The position numbers were made by a program, and so were the translations under genes. Below the pieces are notes generated by a model. That model did not search any database. It saw nothing but the letters and a program-made list of their open reading frames with translations, and had not been told where the DNA came from. From NCBI GenBank assembly GCA_003160265.1, contig PLQY01000098.1, positions 1-15,252 of the forward strand: a stretch of 15,252 bases of DNA. Direction: 5' to 3'. The stretch's first letter is position 1; every line of letters begins with the position of its first letter. Of this stretch, positions 1 through 8,815 are shown in pieces. Origin of the DNA: Peptococcaceae bacterium. Lineage in GTDB: Bacteria > Bacillota > DSM-12270 > Thermacetogeniales > Thermacetogeniaceae.

Positions 1-1149
1 GAGGCGGAGGTTACCCTGCCGCCCTTCCTCAATGACCTGGAGCGGGGCACAGCCGGCCACATCTACAACACCAGCGAACGGCCAGCCATGAACAACACGC
101 CGGTACCAGCCTGGGAGTTGCTCAACAGCAAGGACTATGCCTGCATGAGCGTCCAGTACTCCAGGGGCTGCCCCTATGACTGCGAGTTCTGCGACATCAC
201 CTCCCTCTATGGACACAAACCGCGCCTGAAAGACACCGCCCAGTTCATCGGGGAGCTGGATTCCATCTACAACATCGGCTGGAGGGGCTCGGTCTTCGTG
301 GTGGACGACAACTTCATCGGCAATAAGAACCGGCTCAAAACAGAGGTCCTGCCGTCGATGATCGATTGGATGGAAAAGCACCACTACCCCTTCACCTTCA
401 TCACCGAGGTCTCCATCAACCTGGCAGATGACTCCGCCCTGATGGTATTGATGCGGCAGGCGGGGTTCAATAACGTCTTTGTCGGCATCGAGACCCCCGA
501 CGAGGATGGCCTCAAGGAGTGCAACAAGTTCAACAACGTCAACCGCAACCTGATTGCCGCAGTGAAGCGCATCCAAAACCACGGGATGGAGGTCATGGCC
601 GGCTTCATCGTCGGTTTTGACAGCGATACCCCCTCCATCTTCGAGCGGCAGATCAGCTTCATCCAGCAGAGTGGCATCATCACCGCCATGGTGGGGCTGC
701 TGAGTGCCCCCAGAGGAACGCGGCTATTCGAGCGCCTGAACCAGGAGAAGCGGTTGCTGTCCGAATTTACCGGCAACAACACCGACTTCTCTTTGAACTT
801 CATCCCCAAGATGAACCCCCAGAAGCTGGTGGACGGCTACCGGAGCATCGTCACCACCATCTACGATCCGGCTGCCTTCTACGAGCGGGTGTACAGTTTT
901 TTCAAGGAGTTCAAGCCGGTCAAGCGGAAACGCACCGAACGCTTCCAGTTGGTCTACATCAAGGCCCTACTGCAGGCGACGTTCTACCTGGGCATACTGC
1001 AGAAGGGCCGGCGCCACTACTGGAAACTGCTGTTCAAGACCACCTTCCGCTACCCGCACTTCCTTCCGAACGCAGTGATCTTCTCGGTTTACGGTTTCCA
1101 CTACCGGAAAATCTCCGGGCAGATGCTCCGCCTGGAGGGAGAGGCCTAG
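1..1149 (+). CDS. Radical SAM protein, DUF4070-type (5' end outside window)
   Basis: The frame is open from base 1, so the gene starts upstream; the ATG at 88 is only the first internal Met. Counting from base 1, C57, C61 and C64 form the CX3CX2C motif (GCPYDCEFCD) that binds the 4Fe-4S cluster of radical SAM enzymes. It is followed by a GWRGSVFVVDDNFIGNK segment and a GIETPDEDGL segment, both typical of radical SAM proteins that carry an N-terminal B12-binding domain and a C-terminal DUF4070 region. The missing N-terminus would hold the cobalamin domain. The C-terminus is basic and aromatic-rich, ending near RLEGEA. Substrate unknown; related enzymes do radical methylation or other cobalamin-dependent chemistry. 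Family confidence is high, function low. Confidence 0.88.
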   Translation, partial: EAEVTLPPFLNDLERGTAGHIYNTSERPAMNNTPVPAWELLNSKDYACMSVQYSRGCPYDCEFCDITSLYGHKPRLKDTAQFIGELDSIYNIGWRGSVFVVDDNFIGNKNRLKTEVLPSMIDWMEKHHYPFTFITEVSINLADDSALMVLMRQAGFNNVFVGIETPDEDGLKECNKFNNVNRNLIAAVKRIQNHGMEVMAGFIVGFDSDTPSIFERQISFIQQSGIITAMVGLLSAPRGTRLFERLNQEKRLLSEFTGNNTDFSLNFIPKMNPQKLVDGYRSIVTTIYDPAAFYERVYSFFKEFKPVKRKRTERFQLVYIKALLQATFYLGILQKGRRHYWKLLFKTTFRYPHFLPNAVIFSVYGFHYRKISGQMLRLEGEA

Positions 1150-1312
1150 ACAAGCTGCCGGCAATCGGCAGACCTGCCTTTGCAGGCGCCTCGTTGTGGA
1201 CCTTCGAACTGCCGATCGTCTCTTTTGGTTGTTGATCATGGGCCGAACCGCTGTGCCCGCCTAGCGGGCACACATCCGAAGCGGTGGGATAAGAGCGGCT
1301 ACATCACTGTAT
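1150..1312. other. Structured intergenic region with several hairpins
   Basis: No gene is seen between the radical SAM stop and the dnaK control region. This part contains CTGCCG/CGGCAG (1155-1160/1166-1171), CCTGC/GCAGG (1173-1177/1182-1186) and a perfect 9-bp stem TGTGCCCGC-CTA-GCGGGCACA (1252-1272), which is nested inside ACCGCT/AGCGGT (1247-1252/1280-1285). ATCGGCAG (1164-1171) can also pair with CTGCCGAT (1209-1216). No T-run follows any of these, so they are not classic intrinsic terminators, although they may end or protect the radical SAM mRNA. Confidence 0.5.
1278..1301 (+). repeat. Dispersed repeat B, diverged copy 1
   Basis: This stretch starts GAAGCGGTGG and continues to AGAGCGGCTA. 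It matches 3691-3721 (+) and 12834-12863 (-) at most positions, with scattered substitutions. It lies 12 nt before the palindromic repeat at 1314; the copy at 3691 directly follows a member of that same palindrome family. Confidence 0.5.
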
Positions 1313-1313
1313 T

Positions 1314-1371
1314 AACTGGGTCTTGGCTTCAGCAGGGGAAAGCAATCCCTCACTGAAGCCAAGACCCAGTT
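1314..1371. repeat. Palindromic repeat A, copy 1 (complete)
   Basis: A perfect 19-bp inverted repeat: left arm 1314-1332 (AACTGGGTCTTGGCTTCAG) and right arm 1353-1371, separated by a 20-nt loop that contains AGGG/CCCT. The inner CTTCAG...GGGGAA.GCAA.CCC...CTGAAG core recurs at 7766-7797, and shortened versions occur at 3669-3690 and 15162-15177. No T-run follows, so a mobile or REP-like intergenic element fits better than a terminator. Confidence 0.8.
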
Positions 1372-1481
1372 GAATCCCCAGTTTCCAACCGCATTGCACC
1401 CAATCAGGCATCCCCACCTCCGATTCAGGCATGAACCTATTCCCAGGGGGAAAAATATTTTCAGAAATTTGTTGGTGGCTC

Positions 1482-1550
1482 TTGACAAAACACTTAATAT
1501 ATTGCATCTTATATTTAAGTTTGATATTATTTGACTAATGGCGGTATCAC
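1482..1550 (+). promoter_or_regulatory. dnaK: AT-rich island, candidate dnaK promoter(s)
   Basis: This is the only AT-rich block upstream of dnaK. A perfect -35, TTGACA, lies at 1482-1487, but the hexamer 17 nt later (CATCTT) is a poor -10. A second choice is TTGATA (1521-1526) with an 18-nt spacer and TATCAC (1545-1550), which would start transcription near 1557. The segment 1493-1518 is a near-palindrome (CTTAATATA...TATATTTAAG). No CIRCE (TTAGCACTC-N9-GAGTGCTAA) or HAIR (CTTGAGT-N7-ACTCAAG) is visible. Which hexamers are used is uncertain. Confidence 0.4.
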
Positions 1551-1556
1551 TGATTT

Positions 1557-1572
1557 TCAGCCTTAAGCCTGA
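1557..1572. promoter_or_regulatory. Near-perfect palindrome, candidate operator
   Basis: TCAGCCTTAAGCCTGA is symmetric except for one mismatched pair. It would sit on the start site predicted from the 1521/1545 promoter. It shares the central CTTAAG with the palindrome at 1685-1698. A regulatory role is inferred only from position and symmetry. Confidence 0.35.
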
Positions 1573-1622
1573 CCACTCCGGTTCTCGAACCCACCTCAGT
1601 TTAGGGCAGTAGTGTCGCAGAC

Positions 1623-1640
1623 GCTCCGGGCAGCCGGAGC
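1623..1640 (+). other. Leader hairpin upstream of dnaK
   Basis: GCTCCGG (1623-1629) and CCGGAGC (1634-1640) form a 7-bp stem with loop GCAG in the predicted dnaK leader. No T-run follows. It could stabilise the mRNA or hinder initiation; neither can be told from sequence. Confidence 0.4.
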
Positions 1641-1684
1641 CGGTATACCAATCAGGCGGGTGCAGACGCAAAACGCCAGCCCAA

Positions 1685-1698
1685 ACCACTTAAGTGGT
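1685..1698. promoter_or_regulatory. Perfect 14-bp palindrome before the dnaK ribosome site
   Basis: ACCACTTAAGTGGT is fully self-complementary and ends 7 nt before the AAGGAGG Shine-Dalgarno (1706-1712), which is itself 8 nt from the dnaK ATG. It may be a protein binding site, or a cruciform or mRNA dimerisation site. It is a candidate binding site for the HspR/CbpM-like protein of the operon, although it does not match the HAIR consensus. Confidence 0.4.
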
Positions 1699-1720
1699 AA
1701 AATAAAAGGAGGTTTTCAAA

Positions 1721-3649
1721 ATGGCAAAATCAGTAGGAATCGACCTGGGAACCACCAACTCGGTCGTCGCAGTGATGGAGGGCGGCAAGCCCGAGGTGAT
1801 CCTGAACGCCGAAGGCTCGCGTCTGACCCCCTCGGTAGTAGGCTTCAAGGAGTCCGGGGAGCGCCTGGTCGGCCAGATCGCCAAGCGGCAGGCAGCCCTG
1901 AACCCCGAGAATACCCTGTTTTCGGTGAAGCGTTTCATCGGGCGCCGCTTCGCGGAGGTGGGCGAAGAGCGCAAGCTCGTCCCCTATCAGGTGGTGTCAG
2001 GGCCGAACGACGCCGTGCGCTTCGAGGTGCGCGGCAACAAGTACTCCCCGGAGGAGATCTCGGCGCAGATCTTGAAGAAGCTGGTTGAGGACGCCTCCAA
2101 ATACCTGGGCGAGAAGGTGCCGGACGCCGTGATCACGGTGCCGGCCTACTTCAACGACGCTCAGCGCCAGGCCACCAAGGACGCCGGCAAGATCGCCGGC
2201 CTGAACGTGCTGCGGATCATCAATGAGCCGACGGCGGCCGCCCTGGCCTACGGTTTGGACAAGAAGGCCAACGAGACCATCCTGGTGTTCGACTTGGGTG
2301 GCGGCACCTTCGACGTTTCGATCTTGGATGTGGGCGACGGCGTGTTCGAGGTCAAGTCTACCAACGGCGACACCCACCTGGGCGGCGACAACTTCGACAA
2401 GGAGATCGTCGACTATCTGGCCGGCGAGTTCAAGAAGGACTACGGGATCGACCTGCGCACCGACAAGCAGGCGTTGCAACGGCTGATCGAGGCGGCCGAG
2501 AAGGCGAAGATCGAACTCTCCGCCACGGTGGAGACCCAGGTCAGCCTGCCCTTCATCACCGCCGACGCCACCGGTCCGAAGCACCTGGACATGAAGCTGA
2601 CCCGGGCGAAATTCGACGACCTGACCGCTCACCTGGTGGAGCGCTGCCGGGGTCCGGTCAAGGCCGCCCTGGCCGACGCCAAGCTGACCGAGAAGGAGCT
2701 CGACGAGGTGATCCTGGTAGGAGGCTCGACCCGCACGCCGGCGGTTCAGAAGCTGGTGCGGGATCTGACCGGCAAAGCGCCGAACATGAGCGTCAACCCG
2801 GACGAGGTGGTAGCCGTGGGAGCAGCCATCCAGGCCGGAGTGCTGGCAGGTGAGGTCAAGGACGTGGTGCTGCTGGACGTCACTCCCCTGTCACTGGGCG
2901 TGGAGACCCTGGGCGGCGTGATGACCAAGGTCGTCGAGCGCAACACCACCATCCCGGTACGGCGCAGCCAGATCTTCTCCACCGCCGAGGACAACCAGCC
3001 GGCCGTGGACATCAACGTGCTGCAGGGCGAGCGGGAGATGGCCAGGGACAACCGGTCGCTGGGCCAGTTCAAGCTGGACGGCATTCCGCCGGCACAGCGG
3101 GGCATCCCGCAGGTGGAGGTGACCTTCGACATTGACGCCAACGGCATCCTGAAGGTGAGCGCCCAGGACAAGGCGTCGGGCAAGGAGCAGACGGTCACCA
3201 TCAGCGGCTCCAGCAACCTGGACAAGGGCGAGATCGACCGGATGGTGAACGCTGCCCAGGCGAACGCCGAGGAGGACAAGAAGCGGCGGCAGGAGATCGA
3301 GGCCCGCAACGAGGCGGATAGCTTGGTCTACCAGGTGGAGCGCCAGCTCAAGGACCTGGGCGACCAGGTGCCGGTGCACGAGAAGGCCCGGGTAGAGCAG
3401 TTGGCAACCGACCTCAAGGCAGCCCTGAAGGAGAACGCCCCGGTCGACAAGATCCAGTCATTGAAGAGCGACCTGCAGCAGGCGGCCTACTCCCTGTCGG
3501 AGGCCGCCTATAAGAAGGCCCAGGCCGCAGGTGGCGCCAGCGCCACAGGCGGACAGCCAGGCGGCGCCGGGGAGGGCTCCGGCAGCGGCACCCCGGGGGC
3601 GCACCCGGGCGGACCCGACGTGGTGGACGCCGAATATGAAGTGAAATAG
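1721..3649 (+). CDS. dnaK: Chaperone protein DnaK (Hsp70)
   Basis: ATP-dependent cytoplasmic Hsp70 that binds unfolded segments and works with a J-protein, a nucleotide exchange factor and ClpB. At 642 residues it has normal length. Visible motifs are the phosphate-1 loop DLGTTNS (8-14), phosphate-2 [10 protein letters not shown] (from 191), the adenosine motif VGGSTRTP (333-340), the interdomain linker [13 protein letters not shown] (381-393), a beta substrate domain, a helical lid, a Gly/Ala/Ser-rich tail and the terminal [10 protein letters not shown], which resembles the usual DnaK C-terminus. Start is fixed by AAGGAGG 8 nt upstream. It is first in the dnaK - J-protein - cbpM - clpB operon. 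No grpE or hrcA is adjacent, so GrpE must be encoded elsewhere, and a second dnaK locus is possible. Confidence 0.98.
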   Translation: MAKSVGIDLGTTNSVVAVMEGGKPEVILNAEGSRLTPSVVGFKESGERLVGQIAKRQAALNPENTLFSVKRFIGRRFAEVGEERKLVPYQVVSGPNDAVRFEVRGNKYSPEEISAQILKKLVEDASKYLGEKVPDAVITVPAYFNDAQRQATKDAGKIAGLNVLRIINEPTAAALAYGLDKKANETILVFDLGGGTFDVSILDVGDGVFEVKSTNGDTHLGGDNFDKEIVDYLAGEFKKDYGIDLRTDKQALQRLIEAAEKAKIELSATVETQVSLPFITADATGPKHLDMKLTRAKFDDLTAHLVERCRGPVKAALADAKLTEKELDEVILVGGSTRTPAVQKLVRDLTGKAPNMSVNPDEVVAVGAAIQAGVLAGEVKDVVLLDVTPLSLGVETLGGVMTKVVERNTTIPVRRSQIFSTAEDNQPAVDINVLQGEREMARDNRSLGQFKLDGIPPAQRGIPQVEVTFDIDANGILKVSAQDKASGKEQTVTISGSSNLDKGEIDRMVNAAQANAEEDKKRRQEIEARNEADSLVYQVERQLKDLGDQVPVHEKARVEQLATDLKAALKENAPVDKIQSLKSDLQQAAYSLSEAAYKKAQAAGGASATGGQPGGAGEGSGSGTPGAHPGGPDVVDAEYEVK

Positions 3650-3653
3650 ATTG

Positions 3654-3690
3654 TCAACGAGTTCTAAGCTTCAGCTTTCCCACACTGAAG
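3654..3690. repeat. Palindromic repeat A, copy 2 (shortened)
   Basis: It lies just after the dnaK stop. CTTCAG (3669-3674) and CTGAAG (3685-3690) flank CTTTCCCACA, a shortened version of the core. The 21 nt at 3654-3674 match 7751-7771 at the end of clpB at 19 positions, so the repeat extends beyond the hairpin. The G-rich left half of the core has been lost. Confidence 0.65.
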
Positions 3691-3721
3691 GAAGCGGGGG
3701 GCATTAGAGCGGGTAGTCATC
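3691..3721 (+). repeat. Dispersed repeat B, copy 2
   Basis: This 31-nt segment starts GAAGCGGGGGGCATTAGAGC. It is identical to the minus strand of 12834-12863 apart from one extra G in the G-run. It directly follows repeat A copy 2 and lies 36 nt before the J-protein gene. A diverged copy is at 1278-1301. Confidence 0.75.
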
Positions 3722-3756
3722 GTGGAAACACAGGGAAATTGGGGGTTTGAGGGCAG

Positions 3757-4797
3757 ATGGCGGTAGCTTTTCAGGATTACTACGAGATCTTGGGCGTCAA
3801 ACGGGAGGCTGCGGATAAGGAGATCAAGAGCGCCTACCGGAAGCTGGCCCGTAAGTGGCATCCCGATGTGCATACGACGGGCAAGCAGAAGGCCGTAGCC
3901 GAAGAGAAGTTCAAGAAGATCAACGAGGCCTACGAGGTGCTGAGCGACCCGGAGAAACGGTCGAAGTACGACCGCCTGGGCAGCAATTGGCACAACGGTC
4001 AGGACTTTCAGCCACCACCCGACTGGGGTAACAACGGGCGTTTCTATAGCAGCGCGGACTTCCCCGGCGGGGAGGGCGGATTCCAGGGCACGGGTGGCTT
4101 CAGCGACTTCTTCGAAAGCCTGTTCGGCGGCGGCGCCTTCGGGCATACCACTGCCGGCGCCGGCGCCACAGGCACGCGGCGCAGAGCCCACGGACCGCGG
4201 CGTGGCCAGGACGTGGATGCAGAGATCGAACTACCCCTGGAGGAAGCCTACCACGGCGTCAACAAGACCATCCAGTTATCCGCCGATGCGGTCTGTCCCG
4301 AGTGCGGCGGCGCCGGTACCAAGGAGCGCGGCTTCTGTCCACGCTGCGGCGGTACCGGCCAGGTCCCGGACACCAAGACGTTGGAGGTTAAGATCCCGGC
4401 AGGCATCCGGGACGGTGGCCGCATCCGGCTACGCGGCCAGGGTGGTGAGGGAACCGGCGGCGGTGCCAGGGGCGACCTCTACCTAAAAGTGCGCCTGCTG
4501 CCCCATTCCGTGTACACCGTGAAGGGCAGCGATCTGGAAACGGAAGTCAGGCTGCTGCCGGACCAGGCGGCCCTGGGCGACAAAGTACGGGTGCCCACCC
4601 TGGACGGGCCGGTGATCATGACCGTGCCCCCGGGCAGCCATACCGGAATCAGATTGCGGCTGCGGGAGAAGGGCCTGCCCGCGAATGACGGCCAGCGCGG
4701 CGACGAATACGTCCGGCTGGTGATCGACATCCCTCCCACCTTGAGCGAGGAGGAAAAGCAACTTTACCAGCAGTTGAAAGAACTCAGGAAAAAGTAG
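3757..4797 (+). CDS. DnaJ/CbpA-family J-domain co-chaperone with two-motif zinc module
   Basis: Stimulates DnaK ATPase and delivers clients. The J-domain spans roughly residues 5-75, with HPD at 35-37. A Gly/Phe-rich region (about 85-150) follows, then the C-terminal substrate-binding domains. Only two CXXCXGXG motifs occur, CPECGGAG (180-187) and CPRCGGTG (194-201), giving four cysteines and one likely zinc site. Classical DnaJ has four motifs and CbpA has none. At 346 residues it lies between CbpA (about 306) and DnaJ (about 375). Start ATG follows GAGGG at short spacing. It lies 107 nt after dnaK, behind the repeats, and 43 nt before the cbpM-like gene, which argues for a CbpA-type role controlled by that neighbour. 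Fold and role are secure; the name dnaJ or cbpA is a matter of convention. Confidence 0.93.
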   Translation: MAVAFQDYYEILGVKREAADKEIKSAYRKLARKWHPDVHTTGKQKAVAEEKFKKINEAYEVLSDPEKRSKYDRLGSNWHNGQDFQPPPDWGNNGRFYSSADFPGGEGGFQGTGGFSDFFESLFGGGAFGHTTAGAGATGTRRRAHGPRRGQDVDAEIELPLEEAYHGVNKTIQLSADAVCPECGGAGTKERGFCPRCGGTGQVPDTKTLEVKIPAGIRDGGRIRLRGQGGEGTGGGARGDLYLKVRLLPHSVYTVKGSDLETEVRLLPDQAALGDKVRVPTLDGPVIMTVPPGSHTGIRLRLREKGLPANDGQRGDEYVRLVIDIPPTLSEEEKQLYQQLKELRKK

Positions 4798-4840
4798 GAA
4801 CATTGCTCATCACTCCAAAAAGAAAAGGTGGCGGATCGCC

Positions 4841-5116
4841 ATGAGCATCGTGCGCTGGTATTACCATAATGATGACGAAGAAGGCCTGCCGCTACGTGAG
4901 CTGGACATCCACCCCGAACTGCTGCAGATACTGGAGGAGTTGGGAGTCATCGAGATCCGGGAGGAGACCATCCGGCCGCGGCAACTGCAGCGAGTCTACC
5001 GGATGCTGCGCCTGAGGCAGACCATGGGCGTCAACATCCCCGGAGCAGCCATCATCATCGACCTGCTGGAACGGATCGAGGCGCTGGAGGCAGAGGTAGA
5101 CCACCTGAAGAGGTGA
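4841..5116 (+). CDS. cbpM: CbpM/HspR-like chaperone modulator (MerR-type fold)
   Basis: A 91-residue protein. The order of an acidic N-terminus, an LGVIEIRE segment, a helix with RVYRMLRLRQTMGVN, and a C-terminal leucine-rich helix (IIDLLERIEALEAEVDHLK) resembles E. coli CbpM and the HspR branch of the MerR superfamily. E. coli CbpM binds the J-domain of CbpA and inhibits it; HspR represses dnaK and clpB operons. The N-terminal recognition helix is weak or absent here, so modulation of the neighbouring J-protein is likelier than DNA binding. An AAAGGTGG site precedes the ATG, and clpB follows after about 40 nt. Its operon slot matches dafA of the Thermus dnaK-grpE-dnaJ-dafA-clpB operon. Confidence 0.82.
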   Translation: MSIVRWYYHNDDEEGLPLRELDIHPELLQILEELGVIEIREETIRPRQLQRVYRMLRLRQTMGVNIPGAAIIIDLLERIEALEAEVDHLKR

Positions 5117-5158
5117 ACAGGAATATGTGAAGATCGTTTTCTTAGCGAGGTGAATCCT

Positions 5159-7750
<2,592 letters not shown>

Positions 7751-7765
<15 letters not shown>

Positions 7766-7797
7766 CTTCAGTGGGGGAAGGCAAGCCCCCACTGAAG
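7751..7797. repeat. Palindromic repeat A, copy 3, at the end of clpB
   Basis: CTTCAGTGGGGG (7766-7777) and CCCCCACTGAAG (7786-7797) form a perfect 12-bp stem with loop AAGGCAAG. The repeat flank begins inside clpB at 7751, so its sequence supplies the final codons and stop. Downstream, ACCCAGT (7808-7814) echoes the outer arm of copy 1. The element separates the convergent clpB and toxin genes and may act as a two-way terminator or mRNA 3' stabiliser, although no T-run adjoins the stem. Confidence 0.8.
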
Positions 7798-7824
7798 TGC
7801 GTAAAAACCCAGTGGCGGTTGACC

Positions 7825-8217
7825 TCAGATGATGGTGCAGATGCCATATTGCTGAAAGTGACGGTCGAAAGTAAAGGCGAAGTCGATGGCGAAGCGTTCG
7901 ATCATGGCAAAGGAGGTAGCGTCGGTATATGAGAAGTCCTTATCGTCGTATGTTCTGATAATTTCCAACGCTCTCTTCTCATCGAGGCGCTCCACCCGTT
8001 CCACCGGCCAGGTGTTGGCCAACAGCCATTCTCTGGCCTTGAATGAATTAGCGCGGACAGCAATGAGATTGTAGCTCTCGGCAATGATAAAATTTGAAAT
8101 TACCAGTTCCGCACCCTGCCTGGTTAGCCGATCGAGCACTTCCACTGCCTGTTCATGGTTGCTGTCTTTTTTTACTATCAAAGCAACGATGGCGCTGGAA
8201 TCCACAAACACTCTCAA
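7825..8217 (-). CDS. vapC: VapC-type PIN-domain toxin (putative RNase)
   Basis: A 130-residue PIN protein. The acidic residues expected to bind Mg2+ are D6 (VFVDSSAIVAL), E47 (FIIAESYN), D99 (SYTDATSFA) and D118 (FTFDRHF). VapC toxins cleave tRNA or rRNA; the target here cannot be read from sequence. The start is TTG at 8217, overlapping the antitoxin stop as TTGA, with GGGGG 7 nt upstream; a GTG at 8211 is an alternative. Such overlap implies translational coupling to the antitoxin. The base composition looks less GC-rich than clpB and typA on either side, consistent with a transferred cassette. Confidence 0.88.
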   Translation of the reverse strand: MRVFVDSSAIVALIVKKDSNHEQAVEVLDRLTRQGAELVISNFIIAESYNLIAVRANSFKAREWLLANTWPVERVERLDEKRALEIIRTYDDKDFSYTDATSFAMIERFAIDFAFTFDRHFQQYGICTII

Positions 8218-8486
8218 CTCTTATCCCCCAAATATTTATGTTTCTCCGAAGACACGTCTGTCTTGCCCTCTTTGTCCTCCGCCGTGCCGATCAGTTTCCA
8301 GATGCCGTCGTTGAAGCTGGCTCGCTTCCAAACCGGCGCTTTATGAAGGATAATGTAGTCTTCCTCCTGTTCGCAAACCAGATAGTCACCCTCCTGGACG
8401 CCCAGCGACTCGCGAAGGCGCTGCGGCAGAGTCACCTGACCCTTCGGTCGCACTTTGATAAGCTCCGGGTTATCAGCACCGGTCAT
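8214..8486 (-). CDS. AbrB/MazE-family antitoxin of the VapC module
   Basis: A 90-residue protein. Residues about 8-50 (KVRPKGQVTLPQRLRESLGV...) form a SpoVT/AbrB swapped-hairpin DNA-binding domain. The charged C-terminal half (about 51-90) should be the flexible part that wraps the toxin active site. Known antitoxins of this kind neutralise the PIN toxin and repress their own operon. Start ATG at 8486 has AAGGAG spaced 6 nt upstream. The gene precedes and overlaps the toxin by 4 nt. Its promoter is at 8527-8556, and two direct repeats at 8508-8526 are the likely operator. Confidence 0.87.
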   Translation of the reverse strand: MTGADNPELIKVRPKGQVTLPQRLRESLGVQEGDYLVCEQEEDYIILHKAPVWKRASFNDGIWKLIGTAEDKEGKTDVSSEKHKYLGDKS

Positions 8487-8507
8487 ACTATCTCCTTCTT
8501 TCCTATT

Positions 8508-8526
8508 TTCTTACTCGTTCTTACTC
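8508..8526 (-). promoter_or_regulatory. Tandem 9-nt direct repeats, likely antitoxin operator
   Basis: On the minus strand GAGTAAGAA occurs twice, at 8518-8526 and 8508-8516, exactly 10 bp apart, one helical turn. The pair lies immediately downstream of the -10 element and covers the predicted start site. AbrB-type antitoxins often repress by binding at this position. Confidence 0.6.
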
Positions 8527-8556
8527 ATTATATTTTACTTTCCAGCTTCCTGTCAA
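8527..8556 (-). promoter_or_regulatory. Sigma-A promoter of the toxin-antitoxin operon
   Basis: Minus-strand TTGACA (8551-8556), 18-nt spacer, TATAAT (8527-8532): both hexamers match the consensus perfectly. Transcription should start near 8520, about 34 nt before the antitoxin ATG. So strong a promoter suggests tight repression by the antitoxin complex. Confidence 0.85.
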
Positions 8557-8601
8557 TGCGAATTGGCCATGGCAAAATTAACTTCTCAACCAAGACAGCG
8601 A

Positions 8602-8631
8602 TTGACAAAACGGGATCAAAATTAGTATAAT
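8602..8631 (+). promoter_or_regulatory. typA: Sigma-A promoter of typA
   Basis: TTGACA (8602-8607), 18-nt spacer, TATAAT (8626-8631), both perfect. The start site should be near 8638, leaving a leader of about 178 nt before typA. It is arranged back to back with the toxin-antitoxin promoter; the two -35 boxes are 45 nt apart. Confidence 0.85.
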
Positions 8632-8660
8632 AACAGTGTTGCTTGCAGTCTTATCCGTAA

Positions 8661-8707
8661 AGGCGCCACCAGTAAGCCGCCTCATCCCGGTTTGTGAGAC
8701 GGCTTTT
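8661..8707 (+). promoter_or_regulatory. typA: Candidate attenuator in the typA leader
   Basis: AAGCCG-c-CTCA (8674-8684) pairs with TGAG-a-CGGCTT (8695-8705) and ends in TTTT (8704-8707), resembling an intrinsic terminator. AGGCG (8661-8665) can instead pair with CGCCT (8678-8682), which disrupts the left arm of that stem. A second small hairpin, GCAAG/CTTGC (8762-8777), lies nearer the gene. I recognise no known riboswitch. The T-run is short, so termination efficiency is uncertain. Confidence 0.5.
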
Positions 8708-8815
8708 CCGCGGTAATAGGGCTTAAATGTTAAACCTTTGCTAAGAATATTTAAAGAATATGCAAGACCCGACTTGCGAGAACAATCCTAAAGAACAATA
8801 AGCTGGTGAATAACT

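Noticed and set aside
1278..1371. CRISPR array
   Set aside because: The repeats here are single dispersed copies and palindromes, without regular repeat-spacer units or cas genes.
1440..1720. CIRCE, HAIR or CtsR operators upstream of dnaK
   Set aside because: No TTAGCACTC/GAGTGCTAA, CTTGAGT/ACTCAAG or GGTCAAA tandem was found on reading either strand.
1612..2088. Plus-strand open frame overlapping the dnaK start
   Set aside because: It lies in another frame of dnaK, is arginine-rich as GC-rich shadows are, and lacks a ribosome site.
7766..7797. Simple rho-independent terminator after clpB
   Set aside because: The stem is strong, but no T-run adjoins it on either strand, and the sequence is shared with other sites, so it is listed as a repeat.
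8094..8630. 178-codon plus-strand frame over the toxin-antitoxin genes
   Set aside because: It runs through the antitoxin gene and both the antitoxin promoter and operator; the minus-strand genes have clear domains and ribosome sites.
8636..8716. 27-codon frame in the typA leader as a leader peptide
   Set aside because: Its GTG coincides with the predicted transcription start and has no ribosome site; the hairpin explanation is stronger.
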